Positions 23,841 through 31,556 of a DNA stretch of 50,803 bases are shown one piece after another. The stretch is from the IMG/VR virus record IMGVR_UViG_3300025127_000062, positions 1 to 50,803 of that record; one strand, 5' to 3'. The notes under the pieces were generated by a model, which saw only the letters and a program-made list of their open reading frames with translations, had not been told where the DNA came from and did no database searches. The position numbers and the translations under genes were made by a program. The stretch's first letter is position 1. Every line of letters begins with the position of its first letter. The DNA is from a virus.

Positions 23841-24707
23841 ATGAGCGAACAAACCAACCAAGAATATGTCCTACATGCAGACGGCAACTTCTACAAACGT
23901 ACAGTTTACGAAACGCTAGTTAGGAATCAAGAAGCAGCTATTGCTGCTATCAAAAGCAAACCCATGTTCCATGTGAGCGTGTTTTCACCTACGTTTACTG
24001 TGACTTCTCACGGTAATGAACTAGAGTACAAGGCATACCAGACGCTAAATATTAACCCTGCGGAACCTAGCAATGCAGAGACCTTCTTTATCAAAGCACC
24101 TAGGTTTTACTTCACTGGTGCACACCTGTATGAACTACATGCACAAAGCAGTAAGTATACTATGTATATACATGGTAGCGGAGACAGACCACTACCCGAA
24201 TCCACTGACGAACATAACTTCGTTAACAGAAGTAATCTACCTGAACCACTGCACTGGACTCCAGCAGCAGATGGGCTGCAGCTATACTTTATGTTTCCTG
24301 TAGCACGACAAGGTGACAGAACAATACTCATGTCATCTCCTTACATGTTTGTCTATGATAAAATATCACAGCAATCGTATGCTCCTAACATACCAAATGT
24401 ATTTGATCGCGGTGACATTTGCACAGGTCATGGCTTTCCTACGTCAACAATAGACTACGCAATACAGCCCGATGATCACTTATCACTAATCAAAAAAGGT
24501 ATTAATGATCTTAACTCATCTACGTGCAACGCTGATCTGCGTAGAACAGAGTATGAGTTTAAGTATCTAAACTTTGATGAAACTGGTAATACACTAAAAT
24601 GCTTAAATGACCAAGGTATTACTAAAGAAGACAAATACTTCTATCAACCTGTAACTCATGAATCCATTCTAAACTTTACATCATGGCTCAACAATACCCA
24701 GACTTAA
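23841..24707 (+). CDS. E2-like protein, PRTRC protein B / Prok-E2_D-like (288 aa)
   Basis: The C-terminal half carries SYAPNIPNVFDRGDICTGHG (about residues 178-197). This parallels the APxxNVxxxGxVCxG block of PRTRC protein B, a family grouped with prokaryotic E2-like folds. Cys194 is the candidate thioester-accepting residue. Beta-rich segments before it (LQLYFMFPVARQGDRTILMSSPYMFVY) fit the E2 sheet. The N-terminal 100 residues are less clear. The gene sits between the Ubl gene and the E1/ThiF gene, and its end overlaps the next gene by 25 nt. The assignment is by motif and neighbourhood, so an inactive scaffold role cannot be excluded. Confidence 0.6.
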   Translation: MSEQTNQEYVLHADGNFYKRTVYETLVRNQEAAIAAIKSKPMFHVSVFSPTFTVTSHGNELEYKAYQTLNINPAEPSNAETFFIKAPRFYFTGAHLYELHAQSSKYTMYIHGSGDRPLPESTDEHNFVNRSNLPEPLHWTPAADGLQLYFMFPVARQGDRTILMSSPYMFVYDKISQQSYAPNIPNVFDRGDICTGHGFPTSTIDYAIQPDDHLSLIKKGINDLNSSTCNADLRRTEYEFKYLNFDETGNTLKCLNDQGITKEDKYFYQPVTHESILNFTSWLNNTQT

Positions 24708-25015
24708 AAACTGCGTTGGACAACCAACAAGCTGTATTCAATCAAGTTCATGTAAATAGTTCCTATGGCTCTGTTAACAATTATGATCTTAATAGATACA
24801 ATGAAATGCTTGAAGCTCAACACAGAGTAGCATCGGATACTTACAAAGTTAATCATGGTTTATCTGATGCAGAGATGCGTATTTTGCATAAGATACTTGC
24901 AAAAGATCTACCAAATTGTGGTCGCAAACGCGGTGCTATCCTTCGATATATTAAAGCATATCAACCAGACAATCCAAACTATGGTATACAACTATACCGT
25001 TCACTATCATCATGA
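24683..25015 (+). CDS. Small helical protein within the Ubl cassette (110 aa)
   Basis: This is a polar protein with an amphipathic central part (LNRYNEMLEAQHRVASDTYKVNHGLSDAEMRILHKILAKDL). It also has a basic CGRKRGAILRYIKAYQPDNPNYG segment. No family was recognised. It overlaps the E2-like gene by 25 nt, and its stop overlaps the E1 start (ATGA), so it is translated with the cassette and may be an accessory or adaptor subunit. In PRTRC systems, extra small proteins (E and F) accompany the core set, but I see no direct match. Confidence 0.6.
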   Translation: MAQQYPDLKTALDNQQAVFNQVHVNSSYGSVNNYDLNRYNEMLEAQHRVASDTYKVNHGLSDAEMRILHKILAKDLPNCGRKRGAILRYIKAYQPDNPNYGIQLYRSLSS

Positions 25016-25728
25016 AACCTAAACTAAACGCAGTAATCATTGGTGCTGGCGGTGTTACAAGCTACATGCTGCCTGCACTTAAAAATACATTCGATCTCAC
25101 AGCAACTATCGTTGATGGAGATATACTCGAAAAACACAACCTTGATCGCCAACTATTCAAAAACAACGCAGTTGGTCAATACAAGTGTGCAGCTTTGCTA
25201 AAGCAATACAACTTTCGTAAAAACGAAGGTCATGCTATCCGTCAATACTTTGACGAAGACATGCTTAATACAGAATACAAGTTGTTCTTTGCTAATGCTG
25301 ACGTATACATCTGTGCAGTCGATAACCACCCAGCACGCAAAGCAGTTATTGCTGCAGCTAAACAATACAAAAAACCTGTAGTTATTTGTGCTAACGAATA
25401 CCACACAAGTCAGGCTATGTATTTTGATCCCAATCTTGCTCAAGCATATCCAATGATGGATCCAATTGCTCGTTACCCGTCAATTGGTACAGACACATCA
25501 GGCAGCCCACTTAGCTGCCAAGGTCTTGCACTTGAGTCTGAACCACAACTTGCTATCGCCAATCAGGTTGCAGCTAGCTTTGGTAACTTTCTGCTCTGGA
25601 CTTGGCATGGTATAGATGCCGACCCTGCGCTCATTGACTACATGCCTGTCGAGTACCAGAGCACCTTTTCTCGTTTACAAACAATTACTGTCGAAGACAT
25701 AATCGGCATGGAACAAAAAGTATCATGA
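25012..25728 (+). CDS. ThiF/E1-like adenylating enzyme (238 aa)
   Basis: A Rossmann start IIGAGGV (residues 9-15) gives the ATP-binding loop. VDGDILEKHNLDRQLF (34-49) carries the acidic residue and the arginine (Arg46) typical of E1 enzymes. Lys58 follows in GQYKCAALL. CAVDNHPARKAV is the later D-N-x-x-x-R block. A Cys lies in PLSCQG. The zinc-binding CxxC pairs of MoeB/ThiF are absent, as in short PRTRC ThiF proteins. It should activate the C-terminus of a Ubl by adenylation. It overlaps both neighbours by 4 nt (ATGA), a tight operon with the E2-like and JAB genes. Confidence 0.8.
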   Translation: MKPKLNAVIIGAGGVTSYMLPALKNTFDLTATIVDGDILEKHNLDRQLFKNNAVGQYKCAALLKQYNFRKNEGHAIRQYFDEDMLNTEYKLFFANADVYICAVDNHPARKAVIAAAKQYKKPVVICANEYHTSQAMYFDPNLAQAYPMMDPIARYPSIGTDTSGSPLSCQGLALESEPQLAIANQVAASFGNFLLWTWHGIDADPALIDYMPVEYQSTFSRLQTITVEDIIGMEQKVS

Positions 25729-26876
25729 TTGAAGAAACCATAGTATCAGATAACAAGTTATACAAGAAGCTAGACTTCCCGCTGTTTACTACGTATCAGG
25801 AATTAAACGCAGTAGAACAAAAAGAACTTGTTCCCGTATTCAAAGGTAAGCCTATCCCACGGCAAATGTGGAAAAGGATTCTATCTTACATGAAACAGTC
25901 TTACGATCATTTGAAATCAGAGACACTTGTGTTTCTGTTCTACGATGAGTCAAAAGACCAGCCGTGGAGCTGGTGGATTCCACCACAAGAAACATTGGGT
26001 ATGACTGTAAAATCACTACCCGACGATCCAGAGTATGCTAAACAACGTGCAAACTATCCTGACACAATGTTTGGCACTGTTCACCACCACTGCTCCGCGT
26101 CTGCATTTCAATCAGGCACAGACGAATCAGATGAAGTAAATCGCGAAGGTATACATTTTACAATAGGTAACCTAAACACAAACGCATTTGATATACACTG
26201 TCGTATTACAATTGGCAGCTGTCATTCAGATATACCTGCTGGTACGTATATTGCTCAAGCTGCTGACCCGTTTAAAAAGACTGCAAAAGTTCCAGACAAC
26301 ATACGTAAACAAGTTATAGATCATCTGCACACCTTAGACATTGTTGCTCTTAACGACAACTACCTAGAAGACACATTTTCTGACGCAAAAAATGTATCTA
26401 AAAGAGTATACACAGCTCCAGTCAACAAATACACACAACCAGGTCTTGGTTGGAACAACTATGACGAATATGCTATATCAAAAAAAAACAGCCCAACCAT
26501 TCTAGACGAAGAAACAAGCAGCGAAGACGCTGCTGAAGATCTTGTAGACACAATTTTATCAGACTATGAATATGAAAATATCCTTATCAACTATTATACT
26601 TTCCGCAACGACGTTGAAAACAATCGCAAGTTGTATACCGCAGAACTCGAAAGCACAGAAATTGTCAAAGACTTGTTACGACTCTTTGAAGACGAAGAGT
26701 TCCAAGTTACTAGAGAAGGCAAAGAAACCTTGGATACAATTAACAAGTTTATTAGACAACAGAAAAACTACGGACTTGACATCACCATCGAAGAACTCAT
26801 ACATGGACTCTCAACCTTACGATACGATGAAGACGGAGAAAGAGTTCAACCAGTGGATACGAAGAATGTTCTATGA
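25725..26876 (+). CDS. JAB/JAMM metalloprotease, PRTRC protein A-like (383 aa)
   Basis: The sequence at residues 120-133 (HHHCSASAFQSGTD) fits the JAMM motif H-x-H-x7-S-x2-D exactly: His120, His122, Ser130 and Asp133. Glu in the N-terminal segment (YDESKDQPWSWW, or PPQE) could be the remote catalytic residue. GIHFTIGNLNTNAFDIHCRITIG afterwards fits the JAB core sheet. The last about 190 residues are an acidic extension without recognised domain. JAMM enzymes cleave isopeptide bonds or trim Ubl precursors. With a Ubl lacking a terminal Gly-Gly upstream, a processing role is attractive. It overlaps E1 by 4 nt and the nuclease gene by about 74 nt. Confidence 0.8.
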   Translation: MIEETIVSDNKLYKKLDFPLFTTYQELNAVEQKELVPVFKGKPIPRQMWKRILSYMKQSYDHLKSETLVFLFYDESKDQPWSWWIPPQETLGMTVKSLPDDPEYAKQRANYPDTMFGTVHHHCSASAFQSGTDESDEVNREGIHFTIGNLNTNAFDIHCRITIGSCHSDIPAGTYIAQAADPFKKTAKVPDNIRKQVIDHLHTLDIVALNDNYLEDTFSDAKNVSKRVYTAPVNKYTQPGLGWNNYDEYAISKKNSPTILDEETSSEDAAEDLVDTILSDYEYENILINYYTFRNDVENNRKLYTAELESTEIVKDLLRLFEDEEFQVTREGKETLDTINKFIRQQKNYGLDITIEELIHGLSTLRYDEDGERVQPVDTKNVL

Positions 26877-27225
26877 ATGTCTTAATACTAAAGCTGTTAT
26901 ACAACGTATCGAAACTACTACATCTAATGGTGTCCCTGATCTTCTGGTCTGCCTACCCACTAAAATTATGCTTATTGAAAGCAAGTATGAGACTAGAAAG
27001 ATACGTCCAGAGCAAGGGGCTTTTCAAATCAAAGCAAACTCTGTTATCAAAGGATCAATCAACAGATGTATAACACTCGCAGCCTATCCAAAAACTAAAA
27101 GGTTTATAATGATGGAGTTTGATCCAAGCTGCATTACTGAGAATGGCATAGAGTGTGAACAAGAAATAACTTTTACACTAGATAAAGCTGGCTTTGCTGA
27201 CTTTATCAATTACACAACTAAATAA
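26803..27225 (+). CDS. VRR-NUC-like/RecB-fold nuclease (140 aa)
   Basis: TSNGVPDLLVCLPTKIMLIESKYE carries the G-x-P-D...E-x-K signature of the PD-(D/E)xK superfamily, and RPEQGAFQIKAN adds the downstream Gln. Such small nucleases in phages resolve branched DNA or degrade host DNA. I chose the ATG at 26803 (MDSQPYDTMKTEKEF), which overlaps the JAB gene by 74 nt. The frame is open further upstream to 26566, but that part is a shadow of the JAB gene. The ATG at 26827 is an alternative start. Confidence 0.75.
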   Translation: MDSQPYDTMKTEKEFNQWIRRMFYECLNTKAVIQRIETTTSNGVPDLLVCLPTKIMLIESKYETRKIRPEQGAFQIKANSVIKGSINRCITLAAYPKTKRFIMMEFDPSCITENGIECEQEITFTLDKAGFADFINYTTK

Positions 27226-27412
27226 ACTTTGGCAAGCATCCACCCAGTATCAAGGCTTCACAGCTTTATAAGCGGTCCGATTACGCCACAGCGACTCTGC
27301 GCGGCTGTTAACTGCGTAGACTAGGCGACTTGTGACCTTCGTAATGACGAATTGTATCCGTGTCCTTCCTAGATAACGGAACCAGTTTCTACACTGGTTT
27401 CGCCAATTTACT

Positions 27413-27700
27413 ATGAATGATCCAATCGAATCCATCCCCCACAGCGACTCTTCTATATCAGAAACATTAGACATAGTTGAGATAGGCATAGAGCGAATGC
27501 ACAAAAATGACGTTTATGAAAAATACAGAAAAGCTGCTCAATGGGGTGTAGCCAGTGGACTCATTAAATACAAGAGTGAGTCTGATATTAACTATGAAAT
27601 GCGGTCTAAGCCGTGGCTTGATGTTAACCGAAAGATAAAACAAAACGAGAAACTAGGTAATGTTGATAATGACAATGATACTAGCACTAATCCAGGCTGA
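27413..27700 (+). CDS. Small hypothetical protein (95 aa)
   Basis: The N-terminus is acidic (NDPIESIPHSDSSISETLDIVE). It is followed by a helix with basic residues (IERMHKNDVYEKYRKAAQWGVASGLIKYKSESD) and a polar tail. No family was recognised. A 187-bp gap without a clear gene precedes it, with an AACCAG/CTGGTT hairpin near 27389-27408. The end overlaps the lytic transglycosylase start by 41 nt. Confidence 0.6.
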   Translation: MNDPIESIPHSDSSISETLDIVEIGIERMHKNDVYEKYRKAAQWGVASGLIKYKSESDINYEMRSKPWLDVNRKIKQNEKLGNVDNDNDTSTNPG

Positions 27701-28118
27701 AAGCTCAGGTAACGATCTAGCAATCGGTGACAACGGCAAAGCTTACGGATGTCTACAAATCCACAAAGTATACGTAGAAGATGTTAATCGTATACTAGGT
27801 TATGAAAAATTTACGCACAGTGATGCTTTTGATCGCGTTAGCTCAGTTCATATGTTTATTATATATACTGATTTTTACGCTACTGCTGAACGTCTCGGTC
27901 GGGAACCTACCGTAGAAGATAAAGTCCGCATCCATAACGGAGGACCTAACGGCTGGAAAAAACAATCAACAATACATCATTGGAACAAAGTTAAAAATAT
28001 ACTAGACAACCATGCAAGAAACCCTCTTTCAAACTTTTCACAGCGAAAGACCAGCTCTCGACTTACCCGCCAAGATGCAGCCCAAATGCACATGGCGACC
28101 TCCTGCCCAGTTACCTAA
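27660..28118 (+). CDS. Lytic transglycosylase/lysozyme-like protein (152 aa)
   Basis: ALIQAESSGNDLAIGDNGKAYGCLQI matches the SLT/goose-lysozyme fold core. Glu14 is the catalytic acid, followed by the G-x-x-Q-I segment. VRIHNGGPNGWKK matches the conserved N-G-G-P block near the end of the fold. The product should cleave peptidoglycan glycan strands. The catalytic Glu is very near the start and there is no clear signal peptide, so it probably depends on a holin. It lies in the early/replication module instead of with the holin-like genes. Its last 107 nt overlap the DNA polymerase frame, so the C-terminal tail may be overlap-derived. Confidence 0.75.
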   Translation: MLIMTMILALIQAESSGNDLAIGDNGKAYGCLQIHKVYVEDVNRILGYEKFTHSDAFDRVSSVHMFIIYTDFYATAERLGREPTVEDKVRIHNGGPNGWKKQSTIHHWNKVKNILDNHARNPLSNFSQRKTSSRLTRQDAAQMHMATSCPVT

Positions 28119-29886
28119 GTTTCAAGAAGTCATAGCTGTTGACTTAGAAACTTGTGATCCTGATCTTAAACAATATGGACCCTCATACAAACGAGGACAA
28201 GGCAAAGTAGTTGGTATCGCCATTGCAGACGAACACCAAGAGGTATACTTACCAATTGATCATCAAGGTGGTGATAATTTAGATAAGAATCTAATTCTTA
28301 ATTACGTAACTAATGTAATAAAAAACAGTAAAGAAATACTCTTTGCAAATGCTGCGTATGACTTAGGTTGGCTAGCTATACTAGGCATAAACATATCATG
28401 TCCAGTTCGAGACGTACAGATTGCAGAAGCTTTAATCGATGAAGAACAGTTTTCTTACAGTCTAAATAACCTATCTAAAAAATATCTAAAAAGAACTAAG
28501 TTTGAAGATAAACTTAAACAAGCTGCAGAAGCTTATGGCGTAGACCCCAAAGGCGGTATGTGGAAACTACCAGCTAGATATGTAGGCGAGTATGCAGAGA
28601 TAGATGCTCGTAATACTTGGGATGTGTATCAAAAACAAATACCTGTTCTTAAAGAACAAGACTTGTGGAATATATGGGAACTAGAGTGTAGGCTAACACC
28701 TGTCCTAGTGCACATGACTCTAAAAGGTGTCCCTGTAGATTTAGACCGAGCTGAAATATTAAACAAAGAGTTAAAAGCTAAAGAAACAAATTTAAAACAA
28801 AAATTTAAACACTTGGACATATGGTCACCTGTTCAACTTGCACGGCACGTAGAAAGTCTTGGGCTTGTTGTGCCTAAAACAGAAAAAGGTAACCCATCTG
28901 TATCTAAAGATTTTCTAACCAACTGTAACCACCCTGAAGTTAAATTAATACATGAAGCAAGAAGCATTAACCGATTACGAAAAGTCTTTATTGAAGACAC
29001 TATCCTTAAACAAAACTACAAAGGGCGTATTCACGCAGACTTTAAACAAGTGGCGTCAGACACTGGTGGCACTCGTTCAGGCAGGCTGTCTTCAGCTAAC
29101 CCCAACATGCAACAAGTTCCAAAACGTAGTAGCATTGGCAAAGCAATCCGATCACTGTATGTTGCAGAACCAGATAAGCTGTGGTGCAAAGCAGACTACA
29201 GTTCTCAAGAACCGCGTCTCCAAGTCCACTATGCACTTATTGGTGAGTTCGGGCGTCCTTTGCCTAAAGCAGTAGAGGCAAAAGAAGCTTTTGAACGTGG
29301 AGAAAAACTCTACACTTTCTTTGAAAAGACTACAGGATTACCATACGACACCTGTAAAATGCTATGTTTAGGCATCAGCTATGGCATGGGGATGAAAAAG
29401 ATGGCTAAGACATTAGGCATCTCAGAAGATCTGTGCAGATCTACTATGGATAGATTTAATACAGAAGCTCCTTTTCTTAAAGTATTGTTCGACAACGCTA
29501 TGAACGTAGCAGACGGACGTGGCTATATTAAAACAATTATGGGACGTAGAGCTAGGTTTGATTTTTGGACACCAAGCTTTGACGACTCACCCGTCAAAGG
29601 TTACGGACCAGCTAAAGGTAAATACCCAAACAAAATGCTACAACGTGCATTTACAAGTAAAGCACTGAACAGACTTATACAAGGTAGTGCAGCTGACCAG
29701 GCTAAAAAAGCTATGGTAGATGCGTACGATGCTGGCTTTGATATGAGATTACCAGTGCATGATGAAATTAATTGCATGGTTAATTCAGAAAAAGAAAGTT
29801 TAGACTTGAAATTAATAATGGAAAATGCTATACAACTCAAAGTGCCAGTTATTGCTGACATAGACCTTGGACCAACTTGGTGCTAA
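28012..29886 (+). CDS. Family A DNA polymerase with 3'-5' exonuclease (624 aa)
   Basis: The exonuclease domain is seen in AVDLETCDP (Asp44, Glu46), ANAAYDLGW and YAEIDARN. The polymerase domain has motif A, DYSSQEPR (Asp395), in place of the usual DYSQIELR. Motif B is K-M-L-C-L-G-I-S-Y-G with Leu453 at the position of E. coli Phe762. Motif C is VHDE (583-585). No 5'-3' nuclease domain is present, as in T7-type replicases. Starts at 28012 or 28075 both fit; the first overlaps the lysozyme gene by 107 nt. It should be the main phage replicase, together with the primase and helicases downstream. Confidence 0.95.
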   Translation: MQETLFQTFHSERPALDLPAKMQPKCTWRPPAQLPKFQEVIAVDLETCDPDLKQYGPSYKRGQGKVVGIAIADEHQEVYLPIDHQGGDNLDKNLILNYVTNVIKNSKEILFANAAYDLGWLAILGINISCPVRDVQIAEALIDEEQFSYSLNNLSKKYLKRTKFEDKLKQAAEAYGVDPKGGMWKLPARYVGEYAEIDARNTWDVYQKQIPVLKEQDLWNIWELECRLTPVLVHMTLKGVPVDLDRAEILNKELKAKETNLKQKFKHLDIWSPVQLARHVESLGLVVPKTEKGNPSVSKDFLTNCNHPEVKLIHEARSINRLRKVFIEDTILKQNYKGRIHADFKQVASDTGGTRSGRLSSANPNMQQVPKRSSIGKAIRSLYVAEPDKLWCKADYSSQEPRLQVHYALIGEFGRPLPKAVEAKEAFERGEKLYTFFEKTTGLPYDTCKMLCLGISYGMGMKKMAKTLGISEDLCRSTMDRFNTEAPFLKVLFDNAMNVADGRGYIKTIMGRRARFDFWTPSFDDSPVKGYGPAKGKYPNKMLQRAFTSKALNRLIQGSAADQAKKAMVDAYDAGFDMRLPVHDEINCMVNSEKESLDLKLIMENAIQLKVPVIADIDLGPTWC

Positions 29887-29893
29887 TAACAAC

Positions 29894-30148
29894 ATGGATA
29901 TATTAAAGACAGCCTTAAAATTAACCACTGGTGAACGCCATGAAGAATATGGTGACTGCAACACTGAACTTGACAGAGTAGCAACCATGTGGTCTGTAAT
30001 TTTTGAAACCGACATTACCCCCAACCAAGTAGCTTTAGCTATGATTGCTTTAAAAATAACTAGGCAAATGCACACCAATAAAAGAGATAATTGGGTGGAT
30101 ATTGCTGGTTACGCAAGAATAGGTGACATAGTAAACAACCAAAAATAA
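29894..30148 (+). CDS. DUF6378-like small protein (84 aa)
   Basis: LTTGERHEEYGDCNTELDRVATMWSVIF, ITPNQVALAMIALKITRQMH and DNWVDIAGYARIGD follow the pattern of DUF6378 proteins found in many phages (R-x-x-x-Y-G-D ... D-N-W-x-D-x-A-G-Y). Some relate these folds to MazG/dUTPase-like helical hydrolases, but the activity is not established. I start it at the ATG at 29894, which has an A-rich leader, rather than at the upstream in-frame ATG within the polymerase end. Confidence 0.7.
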   Translation: MDILKTALKLTTGERHEEYGDCNTELDRVATMWSVIFETDITPNQVALAMIALKITRQMHTNKRDNWVDIAGYARIGDIVNNQK

Positions 30149-30152
30149 TAAT

Positions 30153-30737
30153 ATGACAGATGAATTGTTACAAGAAAGCGATGTTATTCCTATCGCAAAT
30201 ATACAAGGAATTGACACCAGCGGAGTCCCTCAAAATGATTTGGCTGAAATTAAAGAACTGGGCGACAGTCTTAAAGACTTGGATAACGCAATCCTTAGTC
30301 AGGAAACTGAACTCAGTAATCTTAAAGCTAAGCGCAAAAAAGTAGCAGAAGAGTTGTTACCTGAGCTAATGAATAAATCAGGACTCAAACTTATTCAGCT
30401 AAACAATGATACCAAGATTCAGCTAAACAACTTTGTAGACGCTAGAATCAAAGACCCTAATATAGCATTTAGTTGGCTACGTGACACTAACAATGACTCT
30501 ATCATCAAAAACCAAATTACTATTACATTAGATAGGGGTGATGACAGTGTCGCTGAAGAACTTACTAGCAAACTAAAAGAAGAGTATGATATTGATGCTG
30601 ATCGTAAGATCGCAATACATCACTCAACTTTAAAATCTTTCTGCCGTGATGCACTGGATAATCCAGAGCTGGCAGAATCCTTACCTCGTGAAGCTTTTGG
30701 AATCTACGAAGGTCAACGAGCGAAAATAACCCGATAA
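30153..30737 (+). CDS. Coiled-coil protein in the replication block (194 aa)
   Basis: Residues about 28-72 form a heptad-rich coiled coil (DLAEIKELGDSLKDLDNAILSQETELSNLKAKRKKVAEELLPE). A folded part with NNFVDARI, AFSWLRD and FGIYEGQRAKI follows. The layout recalls Gam-like and other phage proteins that bind DNA ends or replication partners, but no family match is claimed. It is co-directional with the polymerase and the ssDNA-binding candidate, with short spacers. Confidence 0.6.
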   Translation: MTDELLQESDVIPIANIQGIDTSGVPQNDLAEIKELGDSLKDLDNAILSQETELSNLKAKRKKVAEELLPELMNKSGLKLIQLNNDTKIQLNNFVDARIKDPNIAFSWLRDTNNDSIIKNQITITLDRGDDSVAEELTSKLKEEYDIDADRKIAIHHSTLKSFCRDALDNPELAESLPREAFGIYEGQRAKITR

Positions 30738-30760
30738 ATAGAAAGAAGAAATATAGAATC

Positions 30761-31495
30761 ATGGCATTCGATATATCAACAGTAGCAGGTCAAGGAACAG
30801 AGAATCTGGACACAGGTTCTTCCTTGCCCTTCATCCGCATCCTGCAAGACTTGAGTCCTCAACTTAAGCCACAAAAAGACGAATACGTCGAAGGCTCAAA
30901 GTCTGGCGATCTATTCTTTGCTAAAACGCAAAGTATCATAGAACAGCCTGCAGAGATTATTCCTTGTTACACTAAGTCCATCTACACTGAATGGGTTCCC
31001 CGTTCAAAAGGTGGCGGCTTCAAGGGCAATCACCCCCTAACAATTGTTAGCAACCCTAACTATGAAAAGGGACGTGAACGTCAATATGATGAATGGCTTG
31101 GAGAAAACGAGCTTAAGTTTACAACTTACTGGTTCGTGCTGTTAAAGCTTGACGGTAAATGGGAACAAGCAGTTATCCCGTTTACTTCATCACAGCTTCG
31201 CGTCTCTCGCAAGCTGACAACCGACATCAACCGTTTCCGCTATGAAGGAATGGATGTTGTTCCACCACTCTATGCACAAGCATGGAAGCTAGGCTCTGTT
31301 ATGGAGACTAGCAAAAATGGTGACGACTACTTCAACTTCTCATTCGAAGAACCAAAAGTTCTCGACTTCGAAGAAGATGAAGCTACACTCACCCTTGCTT
31401 CCGAAACATACAACACTGCTTCGGATACACCGCTACTACAGACATCCAATGAGTCCAAACCAGAACTGGTAGACTCAGCTGCGATGCCTTACTAG
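30761..31495 (+). CDS. Probable ssDNA-binding replication protein (244 aa)
   Basis: The protein begins FDISTVAGQG and has LPFIRILQDLSPQLKPQKDEYVEGSKSGDLFF, then beta-rich segments. It ends in an acidic and polar tail (about residues 200-244) with DFEEDEATLTLASE. An acidic C-terminal tail on a beta-rich domain, together with a place between polymerase and primase, fits a single-stranded DNA-binding protein like T7 gp2.5. The homology was not recognised directly, so this is a contextual call. A strong terminator follows the stop, which suggests a highly expressed end gene. Confidence 0.5.
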   Translation: MAFDISTVAGQGTENLDTGSSLPFIRILQDLSPQLKPQKDEYVEGSKSGDLFFAKTQSIIEQPAEIIPCYTKSIYTEWVPRSKGGGFKGNHPLTIVSNPNYEKGRERQYDEWLGENELKFTTYWFVLLKLDGKWEQAVIPFTSSQLRVSRKLTTDINRFRYEGMDVVPPLYAQAWKLGSVMETSKNGDDYFNFSFEEPKVLDFEEDEATLTLASETYNTASDTPLLQTSNESKPELVDSAAMPY

Positions 31496-31508
31496 GTAGT
31501 AAACACTT

Positions 31509-31554
31509 GCCCTCATCCCCTTATGAGTTTCGGGGGATGGGGGCTTTACTTTTC
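31509..31554 (+). terminator. Terminator between the ssDNA-binding candidate and the primase gene
   Basis: GCCCTCATCCCC (31509-31520) pairs with GGGGATGGGGGC (31533-31544), with one G-T pair. TTTACTTTTC follows directly. The primase ATG is at 31557, so the primase depends on read-through. Confidence 0.85.
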
Positions 31555-31556
31555 TA

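Noticed and set aside
26566-26802. Long upstream part of the nuclease reading frame
   Set aside because: It is fully contained within the JAB gene in another phase and has a Lys/Ser/Thr-rich shadow composition. The nuclease domain begins after 26803.
27226-27412. T-loop-like string GGTCCGATTACGCC in the gap before 27413
   Set aside because: The flanking bases do not form a 5-bp T-stem, and no acceptor or anticodon stem could be found. Not called a tRNA.
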